NCBI GenBank assembly: GCA_964247055.1
Contig: OZ176052.1
Span: 3,596,001 to 3,660,000 of the forward strand
Direction of reading: 5' to 3'
DNA length: 64,000 nucleotides
DNA from: Paragordius varius
Taxonomy: Eukaryota > Nematomorpha
How positions within the stretch are numbered: the first letter of the stretch is position 1; every line of letters starts with the position of its first letter. The notes beneath the pieces were generated by a model. It was not told where the DNA came from and did no database searches. It worked only from the letters and a program-made list of their open reading frames with translations. Position numbers and translations under genes: made by a program. This document shows, in pieces, positions 47,943 to 61,000 of the stretch.

Positions 47943-50900
47943 TTATATTATATCTGTCCCCTCATTATCATTAGTTTCTGTATTAGTTGTTGTCGCGCAA
48001 TTACTATTATTATTACTACTGTTTTCACCTAGATCAATCAAATCATCGATAACCATACTTTCTGAAATACCCGCCAACGTTTCTTCAGACATTTCCGGTT
48101 CAAGATTTATAGTAGTTGTTTGAAGGTGATCAGTAGTGCTGGATTCTTGAGAAATTGATAATCCAATATTTTCAGTATTTATATTCGTGTTTGCAAAACA
48201 CCCAAAATTGGAGATAGTCGCTAAACTAGTAGAATGGTCACCCAAACTTTCTGTGGCAATAATATTTGAAGTAGTTGGAAGAGTATTATTTGGTGGATCA
48301 AACATAAGGGCTTCATTGCTAAAACTAAGGGCAGATAAGGTTTCGCTGGTTGGAGATAACAATTCACTCGATGTATTATCCAAAACGCCAGTTTCTAAAA
48401 AATTAGTAGAAATAGTAATAAATTTTTCTAACTGCCCAAAACTACTTATGCAAGCAAAACACCCCAAACTATTATACAAAATGATTATATATAAATACCT
48501 ATATCATTATCTCTTGTGGATGATTGAGGTGGAATCGTTATAGTTAAAGGGGAGTTTAAGGCATTCCCTGCCTGATTTGAAGAATCTGTAGCAGTCGAAA
48601 TATAATTTTCGCTATTAATGTTTCGCCTGGAATTAGCTAATGATATGATTAATAAACATATAAAATTAAATTTAATGCATGTTAGTGTGTAAAAATCTGG
48701 AATGTTTTACCGTCCTAATGATTAGGTTAAATAACACCAAAGTTAAGAAACTTTATTGTATTTAACAAAGCGTTTTCTAAGATTTTGCCAATCATAAATA
48801 CATATATATTAAATTTTTTTAACGGTAACGATAGGCATTATCTAAAATATCTTACGTAAAATTTTCTATAATTCTATAAATAAAATTTTGGGGTATTATT
48901 CATTTTTTCAATTATATATCGCAAATTATGTTTGAAATATATACTATTTGCACTTCAAGTTGGGCCCTTCAACACTATAAGTTTGTCGTTCAACTTTTTA
49001 AATTTATTTAACTTTTTATAATCAAACCTAAAATTCATATGATTTATTATTTTAAGCTATTTTCTTTATTTAACCAAACTTTTAAATCAATTTTACCTTT
49101 TTATCATTCAGAAATCGTATACTTAAAAAATATATTTAATTCAAATAATATTTTTACATGTAATTCAAAAAAATATAAGTTTTCTGAGTTATTAAATATA
49201 ATTTTTGTTGAAAACATTTAATTTCAAACCAAAAAATTGGTTTTTAAATAAAAATTATTAATTTTAAATGAAATATATGCTAAATCAAGAAAATTAGGTT
49301 AAAAAATAATCTAATAAATAAATTTTTGCAAAATTTATAGTCATTTTAACTTGTAATGTTCAGGGAAACCCACTTAAAGTGTGTTAAAGGACACTCTTGA
49401 AACAGCAAATGATGTATTATATTCATCCAATATTCCAAAAAAACTAATTAATCTATGTTTAAAAAAATTACCAGAAGTTATTTCATTTCTCCGGCGACAA
49501 GTCATATGGCCAATATGCCCATGGTTAGGGTTATTATGATGTCGGTGATGATGTGGACATCGACACCTGTGGTGTAAAACTCGATTGCCATTCGTGTTAA
49601 TTGCAGTGCTTTGAGAATTATTAATATTATTGCTGTCAGTAGAATATGGTAAAGGTTGAGAAGTTGCAATTGTACTAAGCCCATTACTATCAAAATAATA
49701 ATTTATTATCAAATTTATTTTGATTTAAATTGATTGGAAACAATATTGGATGAGATTTAATGAATTTAAATATCCATATTATATATAAAAAATGATGACG
49801 ATTATCCAGCAATTAATTTTACCAATTATTTATTGTAAGATAACATAATCTAAAAAACTGTTAACAAGTGAGATCGATTTCTTGATATAGTAAAACATAT
49901 CTCCCCCCAAATCTCGCTTCCAAAATCAAATAAATCCTTCTTTTCAAGGATCATATATATATGTAAAATAATTAAATTTGATGAAAGAAAAGAAATTACC
50001 CAACTGTGTTGTTGACATGACCGTCAGATACAATAGGATGTATGGTGGTACCACCATTCCTATCATTTGTGTTATTGCTACCATTTAGATTGTTGTTTAT
50101 AATACAATTATTGTGACTACCATTACTAATTTCAGTTTGTTGTGTTCTGCTATTAACATTATCGTTTGAAGTAAATGGGCTGTGCTGTTCAAAACCACCA
50201 TTTCTTCTGGTGTGTCCTCTCAACATTGCACTCCTTGTGATTACTCCGCCGTTTTGTGAGTTATGTTGAGTGTTTCTATAAATCATATTCAAAAATTTAA
50301 ACGTAGTATATTAGACAAAATTATAATTTGGAGGGACCTTTTTACAGAAAATATACCATTTACAGTTCAAATTCACCCTAAAAATAAATTATGTGTTTTC
50401 CAAGTTACAAATTACCTATATTTTTTTCAAAAAAATAAATTTTTGCCTAATAAATACTTAAAAACTAATAAACTAAGCCATAAAGATATATTATATATGA
50501 ATGATGTATATTAGCCCGAAAACACATAAATTATTTTTAGGGACAATTTGAATTGTTTAAGGGCGAATTTGAATTGTAAATGGTATATATTGTATTAATG
50601 TCTAAAATTGATTGTAGATTTAACCAAAAATAAGAGTAGCTGGCTGAACGCAAGAAAACTTAGTTTTAGAGTGAGACATACTAAAAATTATTTTTCTGCG
50701 TGCACATATATATTATTATGATACAATTTATAACGTATATTTAATTAAAAGCATCATTTAATTTATCTAACCGACAGTTTTTAACTTTAACAACACATTT
50801 TTCAATTAACTGTGGTGAGTGAGCATTATAATAATGTGTAGTAAAAAAGATTGGCTTTGTGAACCTTATTTTTATGAATAAAGTGTTATGGCTTGCTTAA

Positions 50901-51971
50901 ACTTAATTTACACAAATATATTTGACGACTTTTTTACATACATGATATTTCCATTGTTGAAATTGTTAGTAGGAAGGAGTTGAAGATTGGTTTGATGACC
51001 ATTAGGATTGTTATTAAGGTTATTTAAATTATTGGGTCTGTGAGCTGCACAATATTGTATAGTTCTACGGTGATGATGATGGTGGTGATGAGAATGTCTA
51101 TGTTGTCGATGACTGTTTGAAGCAACATTTTCTAAACAAAATAGGAATAGATCTCAAATTTTATGACTAAATTGCAAAATTAATTGATCAAAATTACAAA
51201 CTTTTTTATTTTTTACATATATATATATATATAAACTTTTATTTCAAATTAAGGATTATTAGTAAAATTGGATATATTGAAATCATAAAGGCAACATAAA
51301 AACGGATCAACGTCACTTAATATTTTGTTATTTAAATCTTAAAATAAGATTACCTATCATTTGTTAAAAAATATGCAATATAATAAAAATAAAGTTTACA
51401 TGTTTAAAAAGAATAAGGTATTAATAATATTTTACCTTGTGGTTGTCTTGAATGCATGGTATTTGTCGGTATACCCCAATTGGCATTCAAAGAAGTTGTA
51501 ACCTTCAATTAAACAATAATTATGTTCAAAAAAATAATAAAAAATTTTGTTCAAAAAAATAATTTCAAAAGTTTTGTAAACCAGGGGTATCCAACAACAT
51601 GTGGCCCTTCAAGATTTAGGTGCAAAATGCTTACAAAATCTTATTAAAATTAATATCTTTATACAATTTTTCTAAATAACTCTCTAACTATTTGAAAAAA
51701 AAACTAAAAAAATGTTATATATTGTGTCTGCATTTTACAGTCTTATTCTTATATATAGTTGACATTTAATAAATTATTTATAAATGCCTCCGATACTTTA
51801 TTTAAAATTCATAATTTGCAAAACATGTTATTTACAAAATATTGATTGATATCCCATTGACAATAATTTTCTAAATAAGTATCCAAATAGCGACACCGAA
51901 AAAAATTGTTTCATTCCGTGTTTACCTTTTAAAGTCTTATTTTTGAAATATAATTAAGTATTTATGAATGC

Positions 51972-52013
<42 letters not shown>

Positions 52014-55000
52014 AATGCGGCCCGTCGTAATTTTTGACTTAAACCAAAAAATCCTTTTTAGTGAATACGTTTTACTAAAAATTATTTTTTAAAAAGTCAT
52101 ATATATATTGCGAAAACAAATATTTATAGGTGTGCTGGTAAAAATCATATTCATACAGCCAAAAAACTAAAAAAATGTTATATAAAAGAACAGCCATACC
52201 TTTACCATATTTTTTAATATATTTAGAATTAGAGATGTAGGATAAAACACACACAATTCCAAAATACTGTAATTATTTAGGTTAAATGGTAAGCATCATC
52301 AGGTTCAAACCATTTTTCCAATAACTAAATTTTAATTTTTACTTTCTTGTCTTTATTTTAATGATTTTTTTATCAGAAAATATATTGTTTACTCACCTGC
52401 AAAAGAAATTCTTGATTTACAGATCCCTGCCCTCAACCGAAAAGGGAGGCCTATAAAATTTGGACTCAAATCATAAAACAAAATTTTAAACTCCTGAACA
52501 TACCTACGCAACAAAAGAGAGATATATATCGTAAATTAATCCATGGAATCCCAATAACTGGGCCAAATTAATCATACCTTACTAAATATAAAAAAGCATT
52601 TAGTATATTAAAATAAATCAAAACTTGAGATAAGGTATCACCGGTATCATTGCTATTGCGTGTTACTTCACTTTGTTCCTCATTATTTAGACAAATATTG
52701 CTCAAATTTATTAAGGAGGATGGACTACCAGTTTTCTTAAACATTACGCGAGAGGCGGATGGTAAATTTGAACCAAATGCTTCAGTATTTGCAGAAGATA
52801 TAACATTAAAGTTAATGGTGGCAGCTGATAGTGATTCTTTAATGCGATATACAGTAGCGTATGGAGTAAAACAATATTAGTCCATAGAAAAGAATAAAAA
52901 AATGTTTTTTTTTAAAAAAAACAATCCGAGCTTTAAATACACATATCTATAATATCCCCTTGTATTTTTGGGAAAAAAAATTTTTTTATTCTTCTATGGA
53001 CTAATATTGTTTTACTCCATACGCTACTGTAAGAAAAGAGCTCTTTATTAATACACCAAGTTTAACGTAGTGTGTAAAAAAATGAGGGAACAATATATCC
53101 TTTAATGTATGTTATAAATGATCGGCGAAAAAAAGACTGGTTAAATTATTTAAACCTACTTTAAGCTCGCCGGGTATGATGTCATTTTCATGGTATTTTT
53201 ATAGAACATTTTAAGGAAATCCTCAAATCAAAAATGTTTTGTAAATTGGTTTTATAAATATTCTTTAAAACAAAAAAATATTAAACGGCAGAAAACATGA
53301 GCTAGGCCAAATTTAAATCACTTTTAGGGAATGTGTTAATACGGTTTTGAATTCAAGAATAAATAATCAAATATTAATTATTTATTTGATTACTTAATAC
53401 CGACATATAATAGGTTCAGGAGGAAAAGTATATGCAATTTTTAGCGGTTATATAATAAAAAATCTAAAAAATGTATGATTATCTTTACGAGTTAATAAAA
53501 CCCAAACATAAAAAGCTTACTATGAAATGTTTCAAATTATACTAATAGTTTTACCTAAAGATTTAGTTGAAGCAGTTTGATTTTTTTGTACATCCACAGT
53601 TCCCAATGACGAAAATGTTGCGGTATTAGAGTTATCAGTAATAGAGCTACTAATTCGATTTTGTTGATTGCTGCGAAGTATGCGTGAACTATAATAAATA
53701 TGAAAAAATAATAAAACTTTTAACCATCTCTAATATGTTTTACCTTAAAATATGTTATTGATATTGTTTATTTTAGTTTTCTACCGATGAAACATAGTAT
53801 ATTAAAATATAATGGTTATCTATCCAAATATTTCTAAAGCAAAATTTATAATGGTTAAATTAAACAGCTTATTACACTAGTTTGGAAGAAAATCTTAGTT
53901 TAAAAACGGCACGTATGTATCATAAAAAATAATAGTAGGACTTCAAATATGCCATTTAACAGTTGCACACATTCATTCAGTCTCTCGACCCAAATTGGGG
54001 TAGTTGAATGCCCAAAGCCTATTTAAAACTAAATACTAAAAAATAATGGGTTGAAACCACGGCGAAAGTTTGCACTTATATAACATTGATGAACCAAAGT
54101 AAATAATTCCATTATTACTTGATATCATTTATTTAAAAATCAAACCCAAAGGTAAAAATTAGGTCAACATGACATGTGTGCCTTAGCTAAATTTAAATAA
54201 AAACAAAATAAACCACTTTTTCTGTTCTATCAATGTCATATGTGATTAAATAAAAAAATAGCTTTATTATAGCTATAAAATTAAATAACCACGATATTTT
54301 GCAAAATTGTAAAATAAAAATGGCGTCAAAGTAGTTTGATATGGAACTTTTTTTTCAAAACCTTATTATTTATATGTTTCGGCCTTTTTAGATAATTTTT
54401 ATTAGGATAGAAGCATAAATTTAGATTTGAACTGTTTCTTTCAGTAGTTTTTAAAAATTATCAACTTTGGGGTATTTGGAGACCCCCCCCCATTTGAATC
54501 GAAGTGTTAAGAAATCATTCTTTCAAAAAAATAAAAACAGGCTATTTCATGAAAGCTCAAAAAAATCTTACCTAATATTAACAATGCTGGGTGGAATCGT
54601 ACCAGAACTGGGTATCATAGAGGATTGTATTGATGCTGATGAATTAACCAAATTTGCTGTGGAACCAATTAGTAAATTGGCAGAATTGCTACTAGATACT
54701 ATGGATTGTTGAGTGATAGGAGAAATATTATTCTGCGTGCTTTGCAAAGTAGCTACATTGATTGATGGGTTGATTGATTGAAATACTGAAGCGCTTTCGA
54801 CAAAACTACCACTGTATGAACGGCCTCGATTGATTGGTGCGGTGATGCCGGTTTGAGAGTTAATATCTAGCAAATAAAAGAAATTAATTAAAGGAATAAA
54901 GGAATTAAAATATATAAAAAAATATGTATATAAATATATTAATGTTTAATGAATTAAATTTAATGCTGTTAAAAGTAACTCGGATGAGATGGATATGCAT

Positions 55001-58000
55001 TTAGTATCCATTAACAGCTTTTTAAAACAGCAATAAAAATTAACCCGATTAATATTAAGAATTAACATAACAAATTATGTTATTCCATGGTGAAATTGTT
55101 GCAATGTTTTTAGTTATATGAAATCAGATTATTGTTATAGAAAGTAAAGGGCTTAATTTTTGAACCCTGATGGAGTCGAATATTGATGTTACAATAATTT
55201 GTGTTTCCGACTGGCGTTTTAACACAGCTTTAAGCATTTTCATAAAGCAGCATTATTAATTTTATTAAAAATTCCTCGATTTTTTGATACCATGCCTTAA
55301 TTATGAGATGTGTCTGGGTTTGGTGTCAAAAGTTCTCATCTATTATATCTTTAGCTAAAAAAATTCTTGCAACCGAATTGATATGAATAATTTCTGAGAT
55401 GTTTTTACCTTTCTTCTTTAAAACTAAATGATTTTTATTACATTTTTAATTCTATGTTTAGTTTCAAAAACTTATATTCCGTGTTTTAATACAGTTTTAA
55501 AGGGGGATTGGAGCAATCTATGGCATCTATCTCCCTTATTGTTATAGATGAGTAAGGATAATTGCTATGTGTTAAGTTAAAAACCTTTACTAATCGGTTA
55601 TCGGAGTGAATACCTTCATTAAATCTGCGGGAATCTCAGAGGACCAAGTGGCTTTGTTAGATTTCATATCTATTACGATTGCTATATAAGCCTCATCAGG
55701 GCTCAATTTTAAGCCCTTTTACTTTTTATTATAATAATAATTTATTATATAACCAACTTTACAAAGAATCCTCCAAGGAATATTTTATAAGCAGAGATTC
55801 ATACAAAGATAGCATATGAAATAAAAGTTCATATCGCAAATGGCATTTATGTTTTCAGAAGCATGGTCTTATAATAACACTAGTCGACAAATTTGGACAT
55901 TTTTAAGGACCACCACTCAAACTTTTTAAATTATGACTAATTTCAGTGTTTTAAAACCGAATTAGAAAAAAATTTTGATCCCGCCAATCAGATTTTTGAA
56001 ATTTTATAGGTTTTTCAATTTTTCAAAAACAAGAGAAAATCGAGAGAAAATTAAATATAACTTTATAATAAAATGTTATTATATTATAAACTTAATATCA
56101 TTTAATAAAGCGTTTCAAACTCTATCTTTTGAATATAAATATGTCATTTAAATATCAGAGAAAAAAAAATAGTACGGACTTAAACGTCAAAATTTAGTCT
56201 TTTTTCTTCAAGTGAATTTTTAACACATATAAAAAAATTTTTAAAAAAATACTAAAAAAGGCATTCTATGGTTTAAACCTTCCGCTTTCAGATAGGCTAT
56301 ATTTATTTTGTTAGATTTGGTTCTTTCGAGTACTTATTAGACTTTTTCTCTTGAGTTCTTATAAAAAAATCCTTTATTTATACCTAGTGGATATACCTTA
56401 TTTTTTTAAAATTATTGGTTGTTTTGTATTTTGAATTTCAGATGGATGTTGTGTAGCCACTTTTAGTAGAATTTACTGTTATGGGTTTGGACCATTTGTA
56501 TTTACCTAATTTATATTCAATTTAATTGTAGAATTTATCTAACTTTATTCTGTGAATTGAATTTGACATGTCAATTTGCCACGATTTTGCTTGCAAGTCT
56601 CTCTTATCGGACTTTACGATTACTTATTGTTATCTTTGCCATATCTGGCATAATTATAGGATCGCTTGGGGGATATGCAGAGCTTGTGCAGCCGCCCATA
56701 TCTATCACACTATATATAAGCCCCTTTTAGATTTTTAATACTTTGGCTCTTAGCTTGTTTAGTATCTTATTTAATGCCTAGAATTTGTTATCCATGCATG
56801 GAATATTACTTGTATCGACTTGCTTGTTTGAATATTTAAACATATGTACACGAGGAATGATTGTTATTTTTGAATTAAATACAAATTTAAAAATTAAATT
56901 TTGGAAAAATCCTATTGGTGGCCTCAATTTTCTTTTTTGTTTTGGCCTTTCCATGCCATTAGGTATCAGAAAATGCAAAAATAATGGGGTGGTGCAAAAC
57001 CTTGTTGAGCAGTGTAATCAATGTGGAAAAAAACCAAAGTAATGATTTTACATGTGATTAAAACATAACTGTAAAATTTACTGCTCTATCTGCCTGCACA
57101 CCGAAGTTAAAACAAATGCCATAACATATGCACCTTGTAAAATGTGGGTTCACAAAAATGCAATGGCATCAAAAGAAAATTAATCTAAAACAATAATTTT
57201 AAATGGAGTAGATGCATATTAGATAAATATCCAAATCACGGGAATTAGTTATAGAAATTAGATATGTGAACAAAATATCATTTATCTAGTCTATGTAACA
57301 GTAATAATAATGGAAATTCTTAAACAACCATCTTGCATAAGGCAAAATTTAACAAATTTAAACATGCATTAACGCATAAATACATAAAAAAATTAAATAA
57401 AATGAATGTCCGTTCAATCCTTATATATGCCATCAAAACTTGGGTCATCACAAAATAACTAGAATCAAGACTACAAAGAACAGAAAACAAAATGCTAAAA
57501 TATATGATAAACTCTATTATGTGAATCAGAAAACAAACCAGTTGACTCATCTGCTAAAGAAATTCTCGATTTACATATCCCTGCCTCCCCCCCTGACCGA
57601 AAAGGGAAGCCTAAACCAATTTGGCAAATTATTGAACAAGATTTTAAATTTCTAAATACCACAAAACGCAACAAAAAGAGATATACATCGTAATACTTAA
57701 AATCCTAGTATTTGGGCCAAATCAATAATACCTATGTTAACGTGTGCTAATGTTACTTTAAAATTATCCATAATTTTGTTTAAAATATATTCCAACGTAA
57801 ATCCAAATAAAAAAGTTGCTTGATGATAATATTAACAGCATAACAATACCAATTAATAAGCCATTTGTGGAAAAAACATAAAATCTATTATTGGAATACT
57901 GTGAACCTTTTTCCTCACCCATAGAAATTAACATTGGCTATTTTGGTATTATATTCTTTTAGAAAAAAATATAAAAATGAATTTTTTGATTAAAATTATA

Positions 58001-61000
58001 AATAATAATATTCCACAGATATTTCAAAAAATACGAAAAAAATGCTTTTGACTAATTATGAGGATTTATATAATATCCACAAACTAATTAGCAACACTCA
58101 TTTAAAACATTTAAAAAGTTTTACAATACTTTGTTGATTTATAGGGTTACATCGCCGGGCTGATACAGTACGCCCAACCAGAGTGCTTGATCGGGAAATA
58201 TTAGCCCCCGTCCTCCCGAATGCCGACGTAATCGGTCTTCTTGATTGTGAAAATTGTGTTGCTGTTCCCCCTACAAACAAAATTATTGTTTTTTTTATAA
58301 TTTTATGAATTTGCTGCTAAAATAATAAACCATTAGTTCAAATTCACCCTTAAACAACTTCAAATTCACCCATAAACAAACTAAATGTGCCCTCGAACAT
58401 TTCAAATTCACCCTAAAATAAATTATGTGTTATTTTAGGTTTAAAAATTACCTATATTTTCTTATATTTTAAAAAAATGAAACTTCGTTTAAAATTAATA
58501 TAATACTGAAAAAATAATAAAGTATGGCATAAGAATATATTTCTTCTTAATCATGAGTTATACTAGCCCGAAAACACATAATTTATTTATAGGGTGAAAT
58601 TGAATTGTTAGAGGGTAAATTTGTATTTTTGGAAATTTATGATGCTAAAAATATGGTATTTTGAACCATGAAAAATAAAATGCAAATAGATACAAAAAGA
58701 TATATTTGTGGAATAAAAACTCTAGCTAAAAATAAGGTATTGTAAATTATTTGATAAAACTTTTAAATGTAAATGGTTCACTATAACATATTATATAACA
58801 AAAACTATAGCCATGGATATCTTAAACCTATGTTCTTAACATAAAATGTCATTTATGGATAAATGACATTATAAACGAAAATGGGGCGCAAATTCCAGCC
58901 TAATAAAGAATAATGTATTTAAACTCAATATTATTTTTGTGATAAAAACTATAACTTTATATAGGGTATATCGAGTTAATTTATTATTTCATAAAATATG
59001 AAATGCCATTTTTATATTAAAATTTATTTATGGTTTTTCCCACCGAAACGGTAAACAACGGCGAAAAAGACGTCATGGAAAATAAATTAAGAATGCTACA
59101 CCTAGTGTACAATTTATAAAACTCTAATAATATAAATTGGCATATGTCGGAAAAAACAATGATCTGATTCTATTAAATTGTTAATAAACCATTAGCTTAA
59201 AATTAGAATACATTTCAAACCGCATCTTAAACAAACTCCAGACATATTTTAAAACCTAAAAAAGTAAGAAAACACATGCAGCATTTAATACATTTTTTTG
59301 CTTTAAAAGTTACAAAAAAGTATTTACCCATTAATGTGACAACGTTATTATTGTTATCGTCAGATGAATCCAAACTAGATGAAGGAAATATCGTGAAATC
59401 TCTATTATTATTGTTAAGTCCAACTGTCATTCCCCCTGGAATTCTTGAAGTAGCTATGTTACCTCTCTGATAGGCAGTATTCGATGCTATTAATGAAGAG
59501 GAACCAAAATTAAATATGGGATGTCTAGGGGGTAAGCTAGCTAACCCACTGCCAAAATGAGGACCACCAATCAGGGACCCGTGTTGTCGAAATAACATGG
59601 CGCCTTTCATATAAAATATATATTCCATTTATAGTTCTTCACCATTGAACAATTTATCACCCTTGAACAATTTAAATTTATTCTCGAACAATTCAGATTC
59701 ACCCTTGAACAATTCAAATTCACCCTAAAAATAATTATGAGTTTTCGGACTAATATTACTCATTATTAATATGAAATGTATCTTTATGACATAGCTTATT
59801 TTCAATATTATTTAAATTTAAAACAGAATTATATTTTTTAAAAATATATAAAAATAAGGTAAATTATTATTTTAAAAAAACATATAATTTATTTGAGGGG
59901 TTCAAGGGTGATTTTGAATTGTTTAAGGGACTTAAATTGTTTAAGGGTGAATTTGAATTGTAATTGTAAATGATATATACATATATATATGTTGAAAAAA
60001 ACGACAAAAATTATATCACAAATGAGGAGGGTGGGCGTCCCCAGTTACGAAGAAATGGCCGCGCATAAGTCCTTATAAAGTGCTTTTTTATAGCCATAAA
60101 TTATTTATTAAACTTTTTGTGGTACTTATTTAAAGTAAAAAAATATCCATGTTGTAACCAGCTATGAACCTATTATCGGTATTATGGTCCTTGAGACAAA
60201 AAAATATATTTGTTCGGCCCTTCATTTTTGATGAGTACCAATTATTTAGATAATATATCGTGGACAAATAGTCCTTTTCCCCTTTTGAATTCACCCTTAC
60301 ACATTTGAACAATTTAACACTTAAAAAATTTAACGCTGACAATTAGGAATTAATATTTGTTGTAGGCTCTTCCTACCATTTTTTTTTATTTTTCCACTTA
60401 ACTTTTGTTATTTATTAGCAAATTTTTAAATAAATAACTTTAATTATTGCATTAATATATATATAATTTTTAACAAAACACGTTATTTTAAATATTTTTG
60501 TATTAATAAGATTATTTTAAAAATTAATAATCTGGAAATAAATAATTTATTTGGATTTTAGCTCCCCGAAAAAAAATATTTTTGATGTGATTTTCTTATA
60601 TATATTCCATATGAATATATATTCCGAGTCCTTAATACTAAAGAGTGAAATCGATTGAATGGCCCTCCCCTAGACATTAAGTGCGACCCCAGATTTTGGA
60701 AATATAACATTTGCAAAAATATGCTTATAATAGCTTAGTCAAATTGCTAATAAATTCAACCAAATCTTTAGAATCATTCTCTCCAAGAATTAGGAAAAAA
60801 ATTGTTTACATTTTAAGTCTATAATGTTTTTTGAGATCCATTTGATATTTATGTATAATGCGCACGCTGGAATTTTTGATAATAAGATGCGGCCCGCGAA
60901 GCCATCTGTGTCAGACCACCCCTGATTTAAATGATTAGAAAAAATAATATCCCCCCATAAAAAGTATTAGAGTACGAATATTTCCAGGGATCCGTTCATC

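Noticed and set aside
48394-48479. Extension of the last exon of the minus-strand gene to include SLGCFACISS
   Set aside because: The acceptor giving that extension is in the wrong phase for exon 48636-48499; the acceptor at CTAATTTTTTAG before ETGVLDN is in phase.
48187-48543. Plus-strand open frame of 118 codons
   Set aside because: Antisense shadow of the last exons of the minus-strand gene, which keep exact splice phase.
52650-52880. Plus-strand open frame of 76 codons
   Set aside because: Antisense to exon 52836-52625 and running into a mariner MITE; the minus-strand reading fits the gene.
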